A DNA stretch of 64,000 nucleotides from an uncultured Peptoniphilus sp. (GCF_946998875.1 NZ_CAMQAY010000002.1:62001-126000); one strand, 5' to 3'. Positions 34,951-43,208 are shown, counted from the stretch's first letter. The notes: a model not told the origin generated them from the sequence alone. Numbers and translations are program-made.

Positions 34951-37788
34951 TTATTTAATCTTAAAACCAATGGTCATGATATGAGTAATTATACTATTAC
35001 CTTTTAATTTCTCACGAATTTCATCTTGTAATCGTTCATTCATTTCATCAATTTCATCTTCACGCTTATTGATGTCACGTTCCATTGATCTACGTTTTTT
35101 CTTCATTTTTTCAAGTTCATCTTTTATTTCAAGCATTTCCGAAAGTGGTAAATTTGTGCTTGCTCTGAACTCTTTATTTTTTTCAGTAATGGCTTTTTTT
35201 AATTCTTTAAGTTCACGTTTAAGACCTTCTTTTAAATCTTCGCTATAAGCATCTAACTTATCACATTCTTCCAAATAATATTTTTTATTATTTTCTTCAA
35301 CCTGATGCTGTTGATAAGCAATAAGCTCCTGTCTAAATCTAATGAAGCTATCAGATTCCGCCTGACAATCACCGACAACAGTTCCACGAAGTTCCATCAT
35401 GGAATTGATAAGTTCTTCATCAAGCAAAGTTCCATCATCACATTTAACAGTAAATATCAAATGTTCTTCTTCTCCTATACCCTCATAGGATACTTTGTCA
35501 ATTGACAACATGCCTTTTAATCCAATATGTGAATCAAAAAAAACTATATGCCTATTCTTATTACCAGAGTAATCAAACTCAATCGTTACCGGAGAAAGCT
35601 CAGTTTTATTTGCTTCATCTAACCAATCTGAATATAATTTATCATCTTTTCTAAGAAATATATCTCCCGATGTTTCTGCTGATTTCCAATCAAGATTGTA
35701 TGTTTTAAAATTGCCATCGTTATCTACACGGAAACGAAGTTGATCAAGTGGCTCAACTCTTTTTGCTCCATGCATAAGGAAAAAGTAATAAAGCCAACGA
35801 GTATATTTATCCATACTAGTAACTGTACTTGTTTGACAATCTTTAAGTTTCGCAGCTACATCCTCATCAAAATTTTCTAAAATTGTTTGACGAGCTTGTG
35901 TCATTTTTTCATTAATTACTTCAGACATTTCTTCTTGCAATTCATCAAATTCTTTAGTGATTTCATCAGATGTTTTACATTTTTGATAGATACTAGCAAT
36001 ACGTTTTTCAAAGTCTACACCTGATTCAATAGATCCAAGAATTTCATCAGAAGAACCAAACACGCCACTAAACAATCTGAATTTTTGATCGAGCAATTGA
36101 TATACCCTTACATCAGCTGCATTTTTTCTATTAAGGAAGTTAATAACTACAACATCATTTTTCTGACCATATCTATGGCAACGACCAATTCGCTGTTCTA
36201 TTCTCTGTGGATTCCATGGAAGGTCATAGTTTACAAGTAAACTACAAAATTGAAGATTTATACCTTCAGCTGCTGCTTCTGTCCCAATTAAAATACTTGC
36301 TCTATCTCTAAATTCTTCAACAACAGCTGCCTTAATATCAGCGGTTCGAGAGCCTGAAACTCTTCCGTCGTTTTTATGACGTTCTTTCCATTCGTTAAGG
36401 ATTCTTTTTGAATCAGCGTCACTATTAGAACCATTAAGGAAAACAATCTGACCCTCATATCCATTGTTTGATAACAGATTGTATAAATAATCTTGTGTTC
36501 TTCTTGATTCTGTAAAAATAACAGCTTTTCTTTGTCCGCCAAGTTTTTCTGTTTCATCAAAACCTTTATGTAATGCTGTTAGAAGATTTTCACCCTTAGA
36601 GTTTTCAGTAATGCTTTGTGCCAACTTAGCATACTCTTCAAGCTGTGCAAGTTCCTGCATGATACCTTCACGTTCTAGAATCAATTCAGCAGTTACATTT
36701 TCTTCATCATCAAGTGAATCTTTTAATTCATCAATAGTATCGTAATCTTCAATATCCAATTCGCTTTCAACGCCTATCAAAAAATTGTTCAATCTTTCAA
36801 TTAACGAATTAAGTGTTCCAGAAATTGCAAATGAAGAAGAAGCTAATAGTTTTCTAAGAACCATAGTGATAAGTGTACGCTGACCTTCTGGAAGTGCGTA
36901 TAATTTATCAGTCTGCAAATAATCAGAAATAAAGTTATATAATTTTTCTTCATCAACTGAAGGTGTGTACTCTTGCAAAATTGGAATTCTATTTGTGTAT
37001 CGGACATATTCTGTTACTTGTGAACGGAGTGTTCGTTGACAAAACGAATGCAATCTTTTCTTTAAGTTACGATTACGAATTTCCGTATTATTAACTGTAA
37101 CATACATTTCTCTAAATGTTTTTGAATCTCCAAAAACATGATCATCAATAATACTTACTAAGCCATATAACTCCATAAGATTATTTTGTAATGGTGTAGC
37201 TGTTAACAACAATTTCTTTTTACCGTTTAAAGCGCTCTTGAGTCTATTACCGGTAACATTACTTGTTTTGTACACATTTCTAAGGCGGTGAGCTTCATCC
37301 ATGATTACCAAATCCCAATTTACTGCTTTTAATTCAGCCGCCTTTCGAGATGCGAAATCATAAGAACAAATAACTACCTTATTAGAAACTTCAAATGGAT
37401 TTATTGAATCATTTTTCCTAAGTCGATTAAATTCTTTTGACTCCATCAGAATAGAATCAATGTAAAATTTATCTTCAAGTTCCTGTCTCCACTGCATTCT
37501 AAGAGACGCAGGTACAATTAGAATTATTCGCCTTTTTCTTTCTGCCCAATACTGTGATAATACAAGACCTGCTTCAATAGTCTTTCCAAGTCCAACTTCA
37601 TCAGCTAAAATAACACCATTACTTAATGGTGATTTTACAGCAAACATTGCAGCATCTACTTGGTGTGGGTTTAAGTCAACTTTTACACCAGACATAGCTG
37701 AAGCTATAGATTCAAAACTTGACTGTGGTCTTTTTAATTGAATTTGTTCAGCAAAATATCTTGATTGATGTGGAGTATAATTAACCAT
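34951..37788 (-). CDS. SNF2-family helicase associated with the restriction operon
   Basis: A 945-residue protein. The SNF2-type core has DEVGLGKT (63-70), DEAH (164-167), TATPLQN, and motif VI RIGRCHRYGQ near residue 555. The C-terminal third has no recognised domain; residues about 840-935 are charged heptad-like helices, a probable coiled coil. SNF2 proteins translocate on duplex DNA and remodel bound proteins. Classical type III systems lack such a gene; DISARM has one (DrmD) with a methyltransferase, but the DISARM core genes drmA-drmB-drmC are absent. It follows the regulator by 17 bp. Confidence 0.85.
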   Translation of the reverse strand: MVNYTPHQSRYFAEQIQLKRPQSSFESIASAMSGVKVDLNPHQVDAAMFAVKSPLSNGVILADEVGLGKTIEAGLVLSQYWAERKRRIILIVPASLRMQWRQELEDKFYIDSILMESKEFNRLRKNDSINPFEVSNKVVICSYDFASRKAAELKAVNWDLVIMDEAHRLRNVYKTSNVTGNRLKSALNGKKKLLLTATPLQNNLMELYGLVSIIDDHVFGDSKTFREMYVTVNNTEIRNRNLKKRLHSFCQRTLRSQVTEYVRYTNRIPILQEYTPSVDEEKLYNFISDYLQTDKLYALPEGQRTLITMVLRKLLASSSFAISGTLNSLIERLNNFLIGVESELDIEDYDTIDELKDSLDDEENVTAELILEREGIMQELAQLEEYAKLAQSITENSKGENLLTALHKGFDETEKLGGQRKAVIFTESRRTQDYLYNLLSNNGYEGQIVFLNGSNSDADSKRILNEWKERHKNDGRVSGSRTADIKAAVVEEFRDRASILIGTEAAAEGINLQFCSLLVNYDLPWNPQRIEQRIGRCHRYGQKNDVVVINFLNRKNAADVRVYQLLDQKFRLFSGVFGSSDEILGSIESGVDFEKRIASIYQKCKTSDEITKEFDELQEEMSEVINEKMTQARQTILENFDEDVAAKLKDCQTSTVTSMDKYTRWLYYFFLMHGAKRVEPLDQLRFRVDNDGNFKTYNLDWKSAETSGDIFLRKDDKLYSDWLDEANKTELSPVTIEFDYSGNKNRHIVFFDSHIGLKGMLSIDKVSYEGIGEEEHLIFTVKCDDGTLLDEELINSMMELRGTVVGDCQAESDSFIRFRQELIAYQQHQVEENNKKYYLEECDKLDAYSEDLKEGLKRELKELKKAITEKNKEFRASTNLPLSEMLEIKDELEKMKKKRRSMERDINKREDEIDEMNERLQDEIREKLKGNSIITHIMTIGFKIK

Positions 37789-37805
37789 AAATTCATTTCA
37801 CTCCT

Positions 37806-38012
37806 TTATTCGTCTTCTGTTATCTCTAAAATATCTGAAACATCACACTTCAATGCAATACATATTTTTTCGATAATATCCATATTTACATTTTCGTTTT
37901 TCCCGAGTTTAGTTATAGATGCAGCACTAATTCCCGCAAGAGACTGCAAATCTTTTTTCTTCATATCTTTATCAATTAATAACTTCCAAAGTTTCTTATA
38001 TGTAACTGCCAT
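37806..38012 (-). CDS. Small XRE/Cro-type regulator heading the defence operon
   Basis: A 68-residue helix-turn-helix protein (YKKLWKLLIDKDMKKKDLQ; helix pair around SLAGISAASITKLGKNE), almost entirely DNA-binding domain. The ATG at 38012 has AGAGGTGG 6 nt upstream; the frame extends 16 codons further without a better site. As first gene in the operon it may act like restriction controller (C) proteins, delaying or limiting expression. This role is inference. Confidence 0.88.
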   Translation of the reverse strand: MAVTYKKLWKLLIDKDMKKKDLQSLAGISAASITKLGKNENVNMDIIEKICIALKCDVSDILEITEDE

Positions 38013-38061
38013 CTTATCCACCTCTCGAAACATTATCTTTATTTTTTCATTTCTATTCACT

Positions 38062-38090
38062 ATTTTAGCATATTATTTTTCTATTTTCAA
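38062..38090 (-). promoter_or_regulatory. Promoter of the XRE-SNF2-mod-res-gajAB operon
   Basis: Minus strand: TTGAAA (38085-38090), 17-bp spacer ending TGC, TAAAAT (38062-38067). The TG at the extended position strengthens the -10. It lies about 50 bp before the XRE start codon. No clear operator palindrome overlaps it. Confidence 0.7.
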
Positions 38091-38119
38091 TTGTTATTCC
38101 TTTAATAGAAGTAATATTC

Positions 38120-38218
38120 TTGTGAACGCTCGATTTAATTATGATGACATATCTAATCGTGTTTATAAATACCCTTTCACAAACTGGCAAGCAGTGTAAA
38201 CCAATAGTGGTTTACTGT
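38120..38218 (+). other. Orphan C-terminal gene fragment with its terminator
   Basis: In the plus frame about 25 codons read NARFNYDDISNRVYKYPF then TNWQAV and a TAA stop (38197-38199). Directly at the stop, GTAAACCA-ATAG-TGGTTTAC (38196-38215) plus a T-run forms a terminator. A stop codon fused to a terminator pointing away from every intact gene here suggests the tail of a lost plus-strand gene. I do not recognise the fragment. Confidence 0.4.
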
Positions 38219-38220
38219 TT

Positions 38221-38345
38221 TTTCAACTTTCCGCTTTCGCAGAAACTTTCAAAATTGCTTGTTGGGGAATACCCCAATCCCCTTAAAACACCAACTTTCA
38301 GTCGGTAGCTACGCATTCATTCTGAACGCTTTTACTTTTTTACAA
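38221..38345. other. Palindrome-rich mobile-element scar (oriT-like)
   Basis: The region has base composition unlike its neighbours and several symmetric pieces: TTGGGG-AATA-CCCCAA (38262-38277) followed by TCCCC, and mirror-related CAACTTTCC and GAAACTTTC around CGCTTTCG (38224-38250). Such arrays resemble relaxase-binding transfer origins of Firmicute conjugative elements. No relaxase or integrase gene is in the window, so this is a weak call. Confidence 0.35.
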
Positions 38346-38356
38346 AAAGAAATTTA

Positions 38357-38382
38357 GCAGGACTCACGCTAATGAATCCTGC
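38357..38382 (-). terminator. Hairpin after truncated brxB
   Basis: GCAGGA pairs with TCCTGC, continued by a wobble and TCA/TGA, around TTAGCG; a moderately T-rich stretch follows on the minus strand. It lies 7 bp past the brxB fragment stop codon. Confidence 0.5.
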
Positions 38383-38388
38383 CTATTT

Positions 38389-38688
38389 TTATCGAGAAGT
38401 TCTTTCTCTCTCTTCTGTTTTTTCTTCCATATCTAGGATTTTTTCCAGGATTTTCTTTTCTTCACAAACTTCTAAAAAAATTTTATATAAATTATGGCAA
38501 ATTAAATTACAAGCAAGGCTGGAATCATTTTTTATTGTGTTTACAAAGTGTCTAACTGCCATTTCATCTTCTGGATCATAACAAAAAATTCTTATGTTTA
38601 CTTCATTGCTCAATCCTTTGCCAGTTAAAAACTCTTCGTCTCCAAGTAAACTTTTTAATCTATCTAGTTTTTCATTTATTTTACTCAT
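38389..38688 (-). pseudogene. brxB: Truncated BrxB-like (DUF1788) protein of BREX
   Basis: A 99-residue frame matching only the N-terminal half of DUF1788/BrxB (usual length about 200): KLDRLKSLLGDEEFLTGKGL then NEVNIRIFCYDPEDEMAVR. The frame ends EERERTSR and stop, after which no BrxB-like sequence remains in any frame up to the mobile-element scar. The normal next genes brxC, pglX, pglZ and brxL/lon are missing. It follows brxA by 5 bp, the usual BREX order. Confidence 0.72.
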
Positions 38689-38693
38689 TTATA

Positions 38694-39305
38694 TCATCCT
38701 TGTTCAAAATAATTAAAGGCTGGTAAACAAATAGCATCTCCATTTTCTATTATCTTGTCCCTTAATTTATAATCTAATAGGACTAAATTTAATCTACTAG
38801 ACTTGTTGTTATCTATGTAATCATTTTCTCTTAACAAACTTCCAAGCACAGATCTTAGTTTTTTAAAAGTTTCATCGCTCCACTTAGATACTTTTTTATT
38901 TTGTTCCTTTAATCTTGTTAGAAATATATTTATATCTGAAGAGCTATAGGAATAGTTGAGAGTTCGATATTTTTCACCAATTATTGTAACCATAAATTCC
39001 CATATTAATCTTGAATCTTTCATAAAGGCATAAAGGCATATTTGTTTAGAAACTTCTGTAGGTCTTTCTGCTATCCATTTTATTAGATCATCGTCTTCTA
39101 AAGAATTTAATCTTCTTAGACATGCTCTTGATCTAATTTTTAGACTTCTATTAGTTGGATACTGATATAAGTTTTCGTGAAATATTTTTTCTATAATTTC
39201 CTCATCACTTAGCCCCTCTGATTTTAATTTAGCTGTAACCTTCATTTCATAATACATAAAGGGCTCTCTAGTAATTGAAGCTATGTACTCTTTATTTCTA
39301 TCCAT
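38694..39305 (-). CDS. brxA: BrxA-like (DUF1819) protein, BREX remnant
   Basis: A 203-residue DUF1819/BrxA-like protein (REPFMYYEMKVTAKLKSEGL, then PTNRSLKIRSRACLRRL). BrxA is a small DNA-binding component of BREX. It looks full length. The ATG at 39305 has AAGGAG 7 nt upstream and is preferred over a start 7 codons earlier. It is alone except for the brxB fragment, so it is probably a relic even though its promoter seems intact. Confidence 0.75.
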   Translation of the reverse strand: MDRNKEYIASITREPFMYYEMKVTAKLKSEGLSDEEIIEKIFHENLYQYPTNRSLKIRSRACLRRLNSLEDDDLIKWIAERPTEVSKQICLYAFMKDSRLIWEFMVTIIGEKYRTLNYSYSSSDINIFLTRLKEQNKKVSKWSDETFKKLRSVLGSLLRENDYIDNNKSSRLNLVLLDYKLRDKIIENGDAICLPAFNYFEQG

Positions 39306-39371
39306 GATTGGCTCCTTTTTATTCAAAATTTTTATTAAAAATTCATAATTAAATCTAAGTTCTCATAGTAA

Positions 39372-39400
39372 ATTATACTATAACTTTGCCAATTGTTTAA
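39372..39400 (-). promoter_or_regulatory. Promoter of brxA
   Basis: Minus strand: TTAAAC (39395-39400), 17-bp spacer, TATAAT (39372-39377), about 66 bp before the brxA start. Confidence 0.6.
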
Positions 39401-39535
39401 TTAGATTTTGTAGTATGTTTTTCTAATAATTATATTGAGTCTTATTAAATAATAAAATTATTAGCACTTATTGTTTTTATTTCCATTCAATCCTAATTTC
39501 TTTATTCTGCTTTTTTATATGTTTTTATATTTTTT

Positions 39536-39590
39536 GAACTTGTGTTTCTCGCTCAAATGTTCTACAATATAGTTAAATAAACTTGTGTTT
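39536..39590 (+). promoter_or_regulatory. SOS-like promoter and repeated operators of the uvrX cassette
   Basis: TTGTGT (39540-39545), 17-bp spacer, TACAAT (39563-39568). Two copies of AACTTGTGTTT (39537-39547 and 39580-39590) flank the -10 box; each holds a GAAC/AAAC-N4-GTTT half-palindrome close to the Gram-positive LexA box GAAC-N4-GTTC. A third weak site (GCTC-AAAT-GTTC) overlaps the region between. The first copy covers the -35, the second the start region, a good repression layout. Confidence 0.55.
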
Positions 39591-39624
39591 AAATATATTT
39601 TTATTTCTTTTTAGGAGGTGGCTT

Positions 39625-41037
39625 ATGGGTTTTATTGATTATTCTTTGGAGCCAAGGTCTGATATTGCTTTTGTGGATATTAAGTCATTCTACGCCAGTG
39701 TGGAGTGCGTCAAGAGAAAGCTTAACCCTCTAACTACTTCTCTTTGCGTCATGAGTAGGTCTGAAAATTCTAGTGGTTTAATCCTAGCCAGCTCTCCCCT
39801 CTTTAAAAGGGTTTTTGGCAAGAATAATGTTGGCAGAGCCAGGGACCTTCCCTTTGATATTGAGACTCGGAAGTTTAGTTTTGAAAAGGCTAGACATCAA
39901 AATGTTGATATCACTAAGTCTTATATTGATTATATTGAGAAGTGGGCGAAGAACACTCTCATCGTGCCGCCAAGGATGGCTCTTTATATCGAGGAAAATT
40001 TAAAAATTCAAAGGGTTTTTCAAAATTATGCTGCCAAGGAAGAGATTCTCCCCTACTCTATTGATGAGGGCTTTATCGACCTCACTAAGAGCCTTTCTTA
40101 TTTTGTCCCCAACAAAAGTATTTCTCGTCGCGACAAGCTGGACCTTGTGTCTTCCATGATTCAAAGGGAAACTTGGGAGTCCATGGGTCTTTATTCTACT
40201 GTGGGCATGAGTAATGCCAATCCTCTTCTCGCCAAGCTTGCCCTTGACAATGAGGCGAAAAAGACTAGGACTATGCGTGCCAATTGGTCCTACGAAGATG
40301 TGGAGACTAAGCTTTGGGGGATTAATGAGCTCACAGATTTTTGGGGCATTGGGTCGAGGATGAAGAAGAGGTTAAATGATCTCTATATTTTTTCTGTCAA
40401 GGACCTTGCCAATTACAATCCTGATATTTTAAAGAAGGAACTTGGCGTCATTGGTCTTCAGCTTTGGTTTCATGCCAATGGTGTTGATGAGTCCAAGGTT
40501 ACTCTGCCCTACAAGCCTAAGTCCAAGGGCCTTGGCAATTCTCAAGTTCTTCCTCGCGACTATTCTAGTCAATATGAAATTGAAATTGTTTTATGTGAAA
40601 TTGCTGAGCAGGTCGCCATTAGAATCAGAAGAATCAAGAAGAAGGCTACTGTTATTTCTATTCATGTTGGTTTTTCTTACAGTGAGAATAAAAAATCCAT
40701 CAACGCTAGGAGGACTATTTCTCCAAGTCAGTCCACTCGAGTTTTGTGTGGCGAGGTTTTGAAGCTTTTCCGTGAAAGGTATAAGGGCGGCGCTGTGAGA
40801 AATCTTAGCGTTACTTATGATAATTTAGTGGACGAGTCTTCTACGATTTTTAATTTTTTTGATGATTATAGGAAAATTGAGCGTGAGGAAAATCTCGACA
40901 AGGCTATTGATTCTATTCGCGATAGGTTTGGTTTTACTTCTGTTCAAAGGGCGACTTGTCTTTTGGAAGGCTCTCGCGTTATTGAAAGAAGTAATTTAAT
41001 TGGCGGTCACTGTGGCGGCATGGACGGCGCTATTTGA
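39625..41037 (+). CDS. Y-family DNA polymerase, UvrX/ImpB type
   Basis: A 470-residue translesion polymerase. The catalytic acidic residues are in FVDIKSFYASVE (near residue 15) and SIDEGFIDLT; a helix-hairpin-helix follows (ELTDFWGIGSRMKKRL), then the little-finger domain. The ATG at 39625 follows AGGAGG; an upstream in-frame ATG lacks a site. UvrX-type enzymes are spread by plasmids and phages and are SOS induced. The next two small genes complete the cassette. Codon use looks richer in G and C at third positions than the neighbours, which fits transfer. Confidence 0.92.
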   Translation: MGFIDYSLEPRSDIAFVDIKSFYASVECVKRKLNPLTTSLCVMSRSENSSGLILASSPLFKRVFGKNNVGRARDLPFDIETRKFSFEKARHQNVDITKSYIDYIEKWAKNTLIVPPRMALYIEENLKIQRVFQNYAAKEEILPYSIDEGFIDLTKSLSYFVPNKSISRRDKLDLVSSMIQRETWESMGLYSTVGMSNANPLLAKLALDNEAKKTRTMRANWSYEDVETKLWGINELTDFWGIGSRMKKRLNDLYIFSVKDLANYNPDILKKELGVIGLQLWFHANGVDESKVTLPYKPKSKGLGNSQVLPRDYSSQYEIEIVLCEIAEQVAIRIRRIKKKATVISIHVGFSYSENKKSINARRTISPSQSTRVLCGEVLKLFRERYKGGAVRNLSVTYDNLVDESSTIFNFFDDYRKIEREENLDKAIDSIRDRFGFTSVQRATCLLEGSRVIERSNLIGGHCGGMDGAI

Positions 41038-41053
41038 TTTGTGAGGTGATTTT

Positions 41054-41398
41054 ATGGTTGATAGGTCTTATTTGCCCTATAAGTCTGCAAGGGCTTATGT
41101 GGACAGGGGCATGGCAAAGTGGATGGGATTTTTTATTTCTGAACACACTTCTGCCCTTTCCCACATGGGCGATGTCATTGACCTTTCTGAAGAGATGAGC
41201 CGCGATGATATTGTTCTCGCTCTTAGTCAAGTTTATGTAAATGGGCTTTCTGTTCTGGTCTACACAAGGCTTAGGCTAGAGCCCTTTGTAGGTAAGGTCA
41301 ATGAAATTTTTCAGGGAAGTATTTATTTATGTGGAGATGAAGGTCTTATTATTTCTTTTGGAGATATTATTAAGATTATTCTTTTGGAGGAAGTATGA
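41054..41398 (+). CDS. YolD-like small partner of UvrX
   Basis: A 114-residue protein with YLPYKSARAYVDRGMAKWMG and FFISEHTSALS, the pattern of the small proteins that follow uvrX in streptococci and lactobacilli (YolD-like or UvrX accessory). It starts 16 bp after uvrX behind GAGGTGAT. It may act like UmuD in controlling the polymerase, which is inference. Confidence 0.7.
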   Translation: MVDRSYLPYKSARAYVDRGMAKWMGFFISEHTSALSHMGDVIDLSEEMSRDDIVLALSQVYVNGLSVLVYTRLRLEPFVGKVNEIFQGSIYLCGDEGLIISFGDIIKIILLEEV

Positions 41399-41706
41399 AG
41401 GATTTAGAAAAAAGTTGTATTCAGTTTGATTATTTCTCTAGCAATTATAAGCGTTTTGAGGAAGATTTTTATAGGTTTGCCACTATTAACATTCCTCTAA
41501 CTTTTTTAACTGATGATCTCTTGCTGCACATGGTTTCTACTGGGCACAATTATTTTAGACTCAATGCAAAAAATTCTGTGGACGAGAGGGACCATTATTT
41601 TGTTTTCAAAAAATTAAATAACAAGGATAATATTTATATCAGCCAATTTGAGTATCTTGGAAATTTATCTACTGCCGAATTTTTTAATTTGTATTTTGGC
41701 AAATAG
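41395..41706 (+). CDS. Unrecognised small protein, third gene of the uvrX cassette
   Basis: A 103-residue soluble protein, rich in aromatic residues (DYFSSNYKRFEEDFYRF), that I do not recognise. It overlaps the YolD-like gene by 4 nt (ATGA), has GGAGG upstream and is followed at once by a terminator, so it belongs to the same transcript. Confidence 0.65.
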   Translation: MKDLEKSCIQFDYFSSNYKRFEEDFYRFATINIPLTFLTDDLLLHMVSTGHNYFRLNAKNSVDERDHYFVFKKLNNKDNIYISQFEYLGNLSTAEFFNLYFGK

Positions 41707-41709
41707 TTT

Positions 41710-41732
41710 TCAGCCCTTGGCTGATTTTTTTT
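41710..41732 (+). terminator. Terminator of the uvrX cassette
   Basis: TCAGCC-CTT-GGCTGA (41710-41724) followed by a run of T, starting 4 bp after the third gene. Confidence 0.9.
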
Positions 41733-41822
41733 GCAATTTTTTTACATAAAAATTTCTGTTAGAGATTTACTCCCCAACAGACATTTTAGAGCCAATAAAT
41801 TTTATATTTATACATAAAAAAA

Positions 41823-41844
41823 GAGACTCGAATCAAGGAGTCTC
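41823..41844 (-). terminator. Second minus-strand terminator downstream of fprA
   Basis: GAGACTC-CTTGATTC-GAGTCTC on the minus transcript followed by seven T. It lies 60 bp past the first fprA terminator, with no gene between. Confidence 0.85.
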
Positions 41845-41903
41845 GAAAATATTTAACATATTGCCAATATTTGACATAAATCCTATTTTACATAAACAAA
41901 AAA

Positions 41904-41931
41904 TTTGGCTATATCAAATGATATAGCCAAA
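41904..41931 (-). terminator. First terminator of the fprA operon
   Basis: A perfect 13-bp stem (TTTGGCTATATCA with its complement, two-base loop) followed by T-rich sequence on the minus strand, 24 bp past the fprA stop codon. Confidence 0.88.
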
Positions 41932-41955
41932 CTGAATATCCACACCGCTTTGGTA

Positions 41956-43197
41956 TTATTGGTTAGCGGATTTTTCTTTAACTTCTCTAATTTTTGCCAT
42001 AGATTCAATAATAGAATCTGCAAGAGCTTCCATGTCATTTTCGTTAGCTTTGTTAAGAGCAGAGTTAAGTGTAACTCTTTCAGGAAGAACGTCGAACATC
42101 TTAAGATTTTCGTCAATGTATTCTTCAATCTTATCGCCAACTGTACAAGCCCAAGTACCATTTTCAATGATACCAACTGTTCTGTTTTGAACATTAAGAG
42201 CTTCAAGATCCATTAAGAAGTTCTTCATTACAGGATAAATACCTAAGTTGTAAGTTACTGATGCAATTACAATGTGAGAGTATTTAAATGTGTCTGCAAT
42301 TAGATAAGACATGTGAGTGTTACTTACATCGTGAACTACTACATTAGTCATTCCCTTGTCACAAAGTCTTGATGCAAGGGCTTGTGCAGCTCTTTCAGTA
42401 TTTCCATACATTGATGCGTAAACAATCATTACGCCTTCTTCTTCTGGTTCGTATCTTGACCATTTGTCATATTTTCCAATGAACCAACCAAGATTATCTC
42501 TCCAAACTGGTCCGTGAAGTGGACAAATCATTTTAATGTCAACAGTTGATGCTTTTTTAAGAACATCTTGTACAAATGGTCCATATTTTCCTACGATATT
42601 AGTTAAATATCTTCTTGCACTGTCAAGGTAATCTCTTTCGAAATTAACTTCGTCAGCAAATAGTTTTCCATCAAGTGTTCCGAAAGTACCAAAGGCATCA
42701 GCAGCAAATAGTACTCCGTCAGTTGTATCAAAAGATACAAGAACTTCTGGCCAGTGAACCATTGGTGCTTCTAAGAATACAAATTCGTGTTTACCAAAGG
42801 AAATTGTGTCTCCTTCAGCAACTATCATTGATTGTTCTTCATTTACATGGAATCCATATTGACGCATGAATTCAAAGCCTTGTTCACTTGCAATAACCTT
42901 AACATCAGGATATCTTAAAGTGATTTCATCAATAGCAGCTGCATGGTCTGGTTCTAAGTGGTGGATTACAAGATAATCAAGATCTTCTCCATCAAGAACT
43001 TCAGAAACATTTTCTAAATAATCTTTTACAATTGACCAGTCAACTGTATCGAATAATACATTTTTTTCGTCTTTTAATAAATATGAATTATATGTTACTC
43101 CTTCAGGAATAGGAAATATATTTTCAAATAATTCTAGTCTATGATCATTGCCACCAACATAGTAAAGATCATCTGTAACTTTTCTAACAGTATACAT
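41956..43197 (-). CDS. fprA: Flavodiiron protein (A-type flavoprotein, oxygen/NO reductase)
   Basis: A 413-residue flavodiiron protein. The N-terminal metallo-beta-lactamase-like domain binds two irons through H80-x-E82-x-D84-H85 and later VHWPE, ADAFG and PLHGPVW. The C-terminal flavodoxin domain (from about residue 255: VIVYASMYGNTERAAQAL) binds FMN. These enzymes reduce oxygen to water, or NO to N2O, and take electrons from rubredoxin. The upstream partner gene, 11 bp away, itself ends in a rubredoxin domain, which fits. Confidence 0.96.
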   Translation of the reverse strand: MYTVRKVTDDLYYVGGNDHRLELFENIFPIPEGVTYNSYLLKDEKNVLFDTVDWSIVKDYLENVSEVLDGEDLDYLVIHHLEPDHAAAIDEITLRYPDVKVIASEQGFEFMRQYGFHVNEEQSMIVAEGDTISFGKHEFVFLEAPMVHWPEVLVSFDTTDGVLFAADAFGTFGTLDGKLFADEVNFERDYLDSARRYLTNIVGKYGPFVQDVLKKASTVDIKMICPLHGPVWRDNLGWFIGKYDKWSRYEPEEEGVMIVYASMYGNTERAAQALASRLCDKGMTNVVVHDVSNTHMSYLIADTFKYSHIVIASVTYNLGIYPVMKNFLMDLEALNVQNRTVGIIENGTWACTVGDKIEEYIDENLKMFDVLPERVTLNSALNKANENDMEALADSIIESMAKIREVKEKSANQ

Positions 43198-43208
43198 TAT
43201 ATCCTCCT

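Noticed and set aside
37765..38199. A 144-codon plus-strand frame over the XRE gene and its promoter
   Set aside because: Most of it is antisense to the regulator and has no start site; only its last 25 codons, with a terminator, look like real former coding sequence and are reported separately.
26424..39305. A functional BREX or complete DISARM system
   Set aside because: BREX has only brxA and half of brxB; the DISARM genes drmA, drmB and drmC are not present.
41883..42206. A 107-codon minus-strand frame over the end of fprA
   Set aside because: It is an out-of-frame shadow of fprA, overlapping its terminator, with no ribosome binding site.
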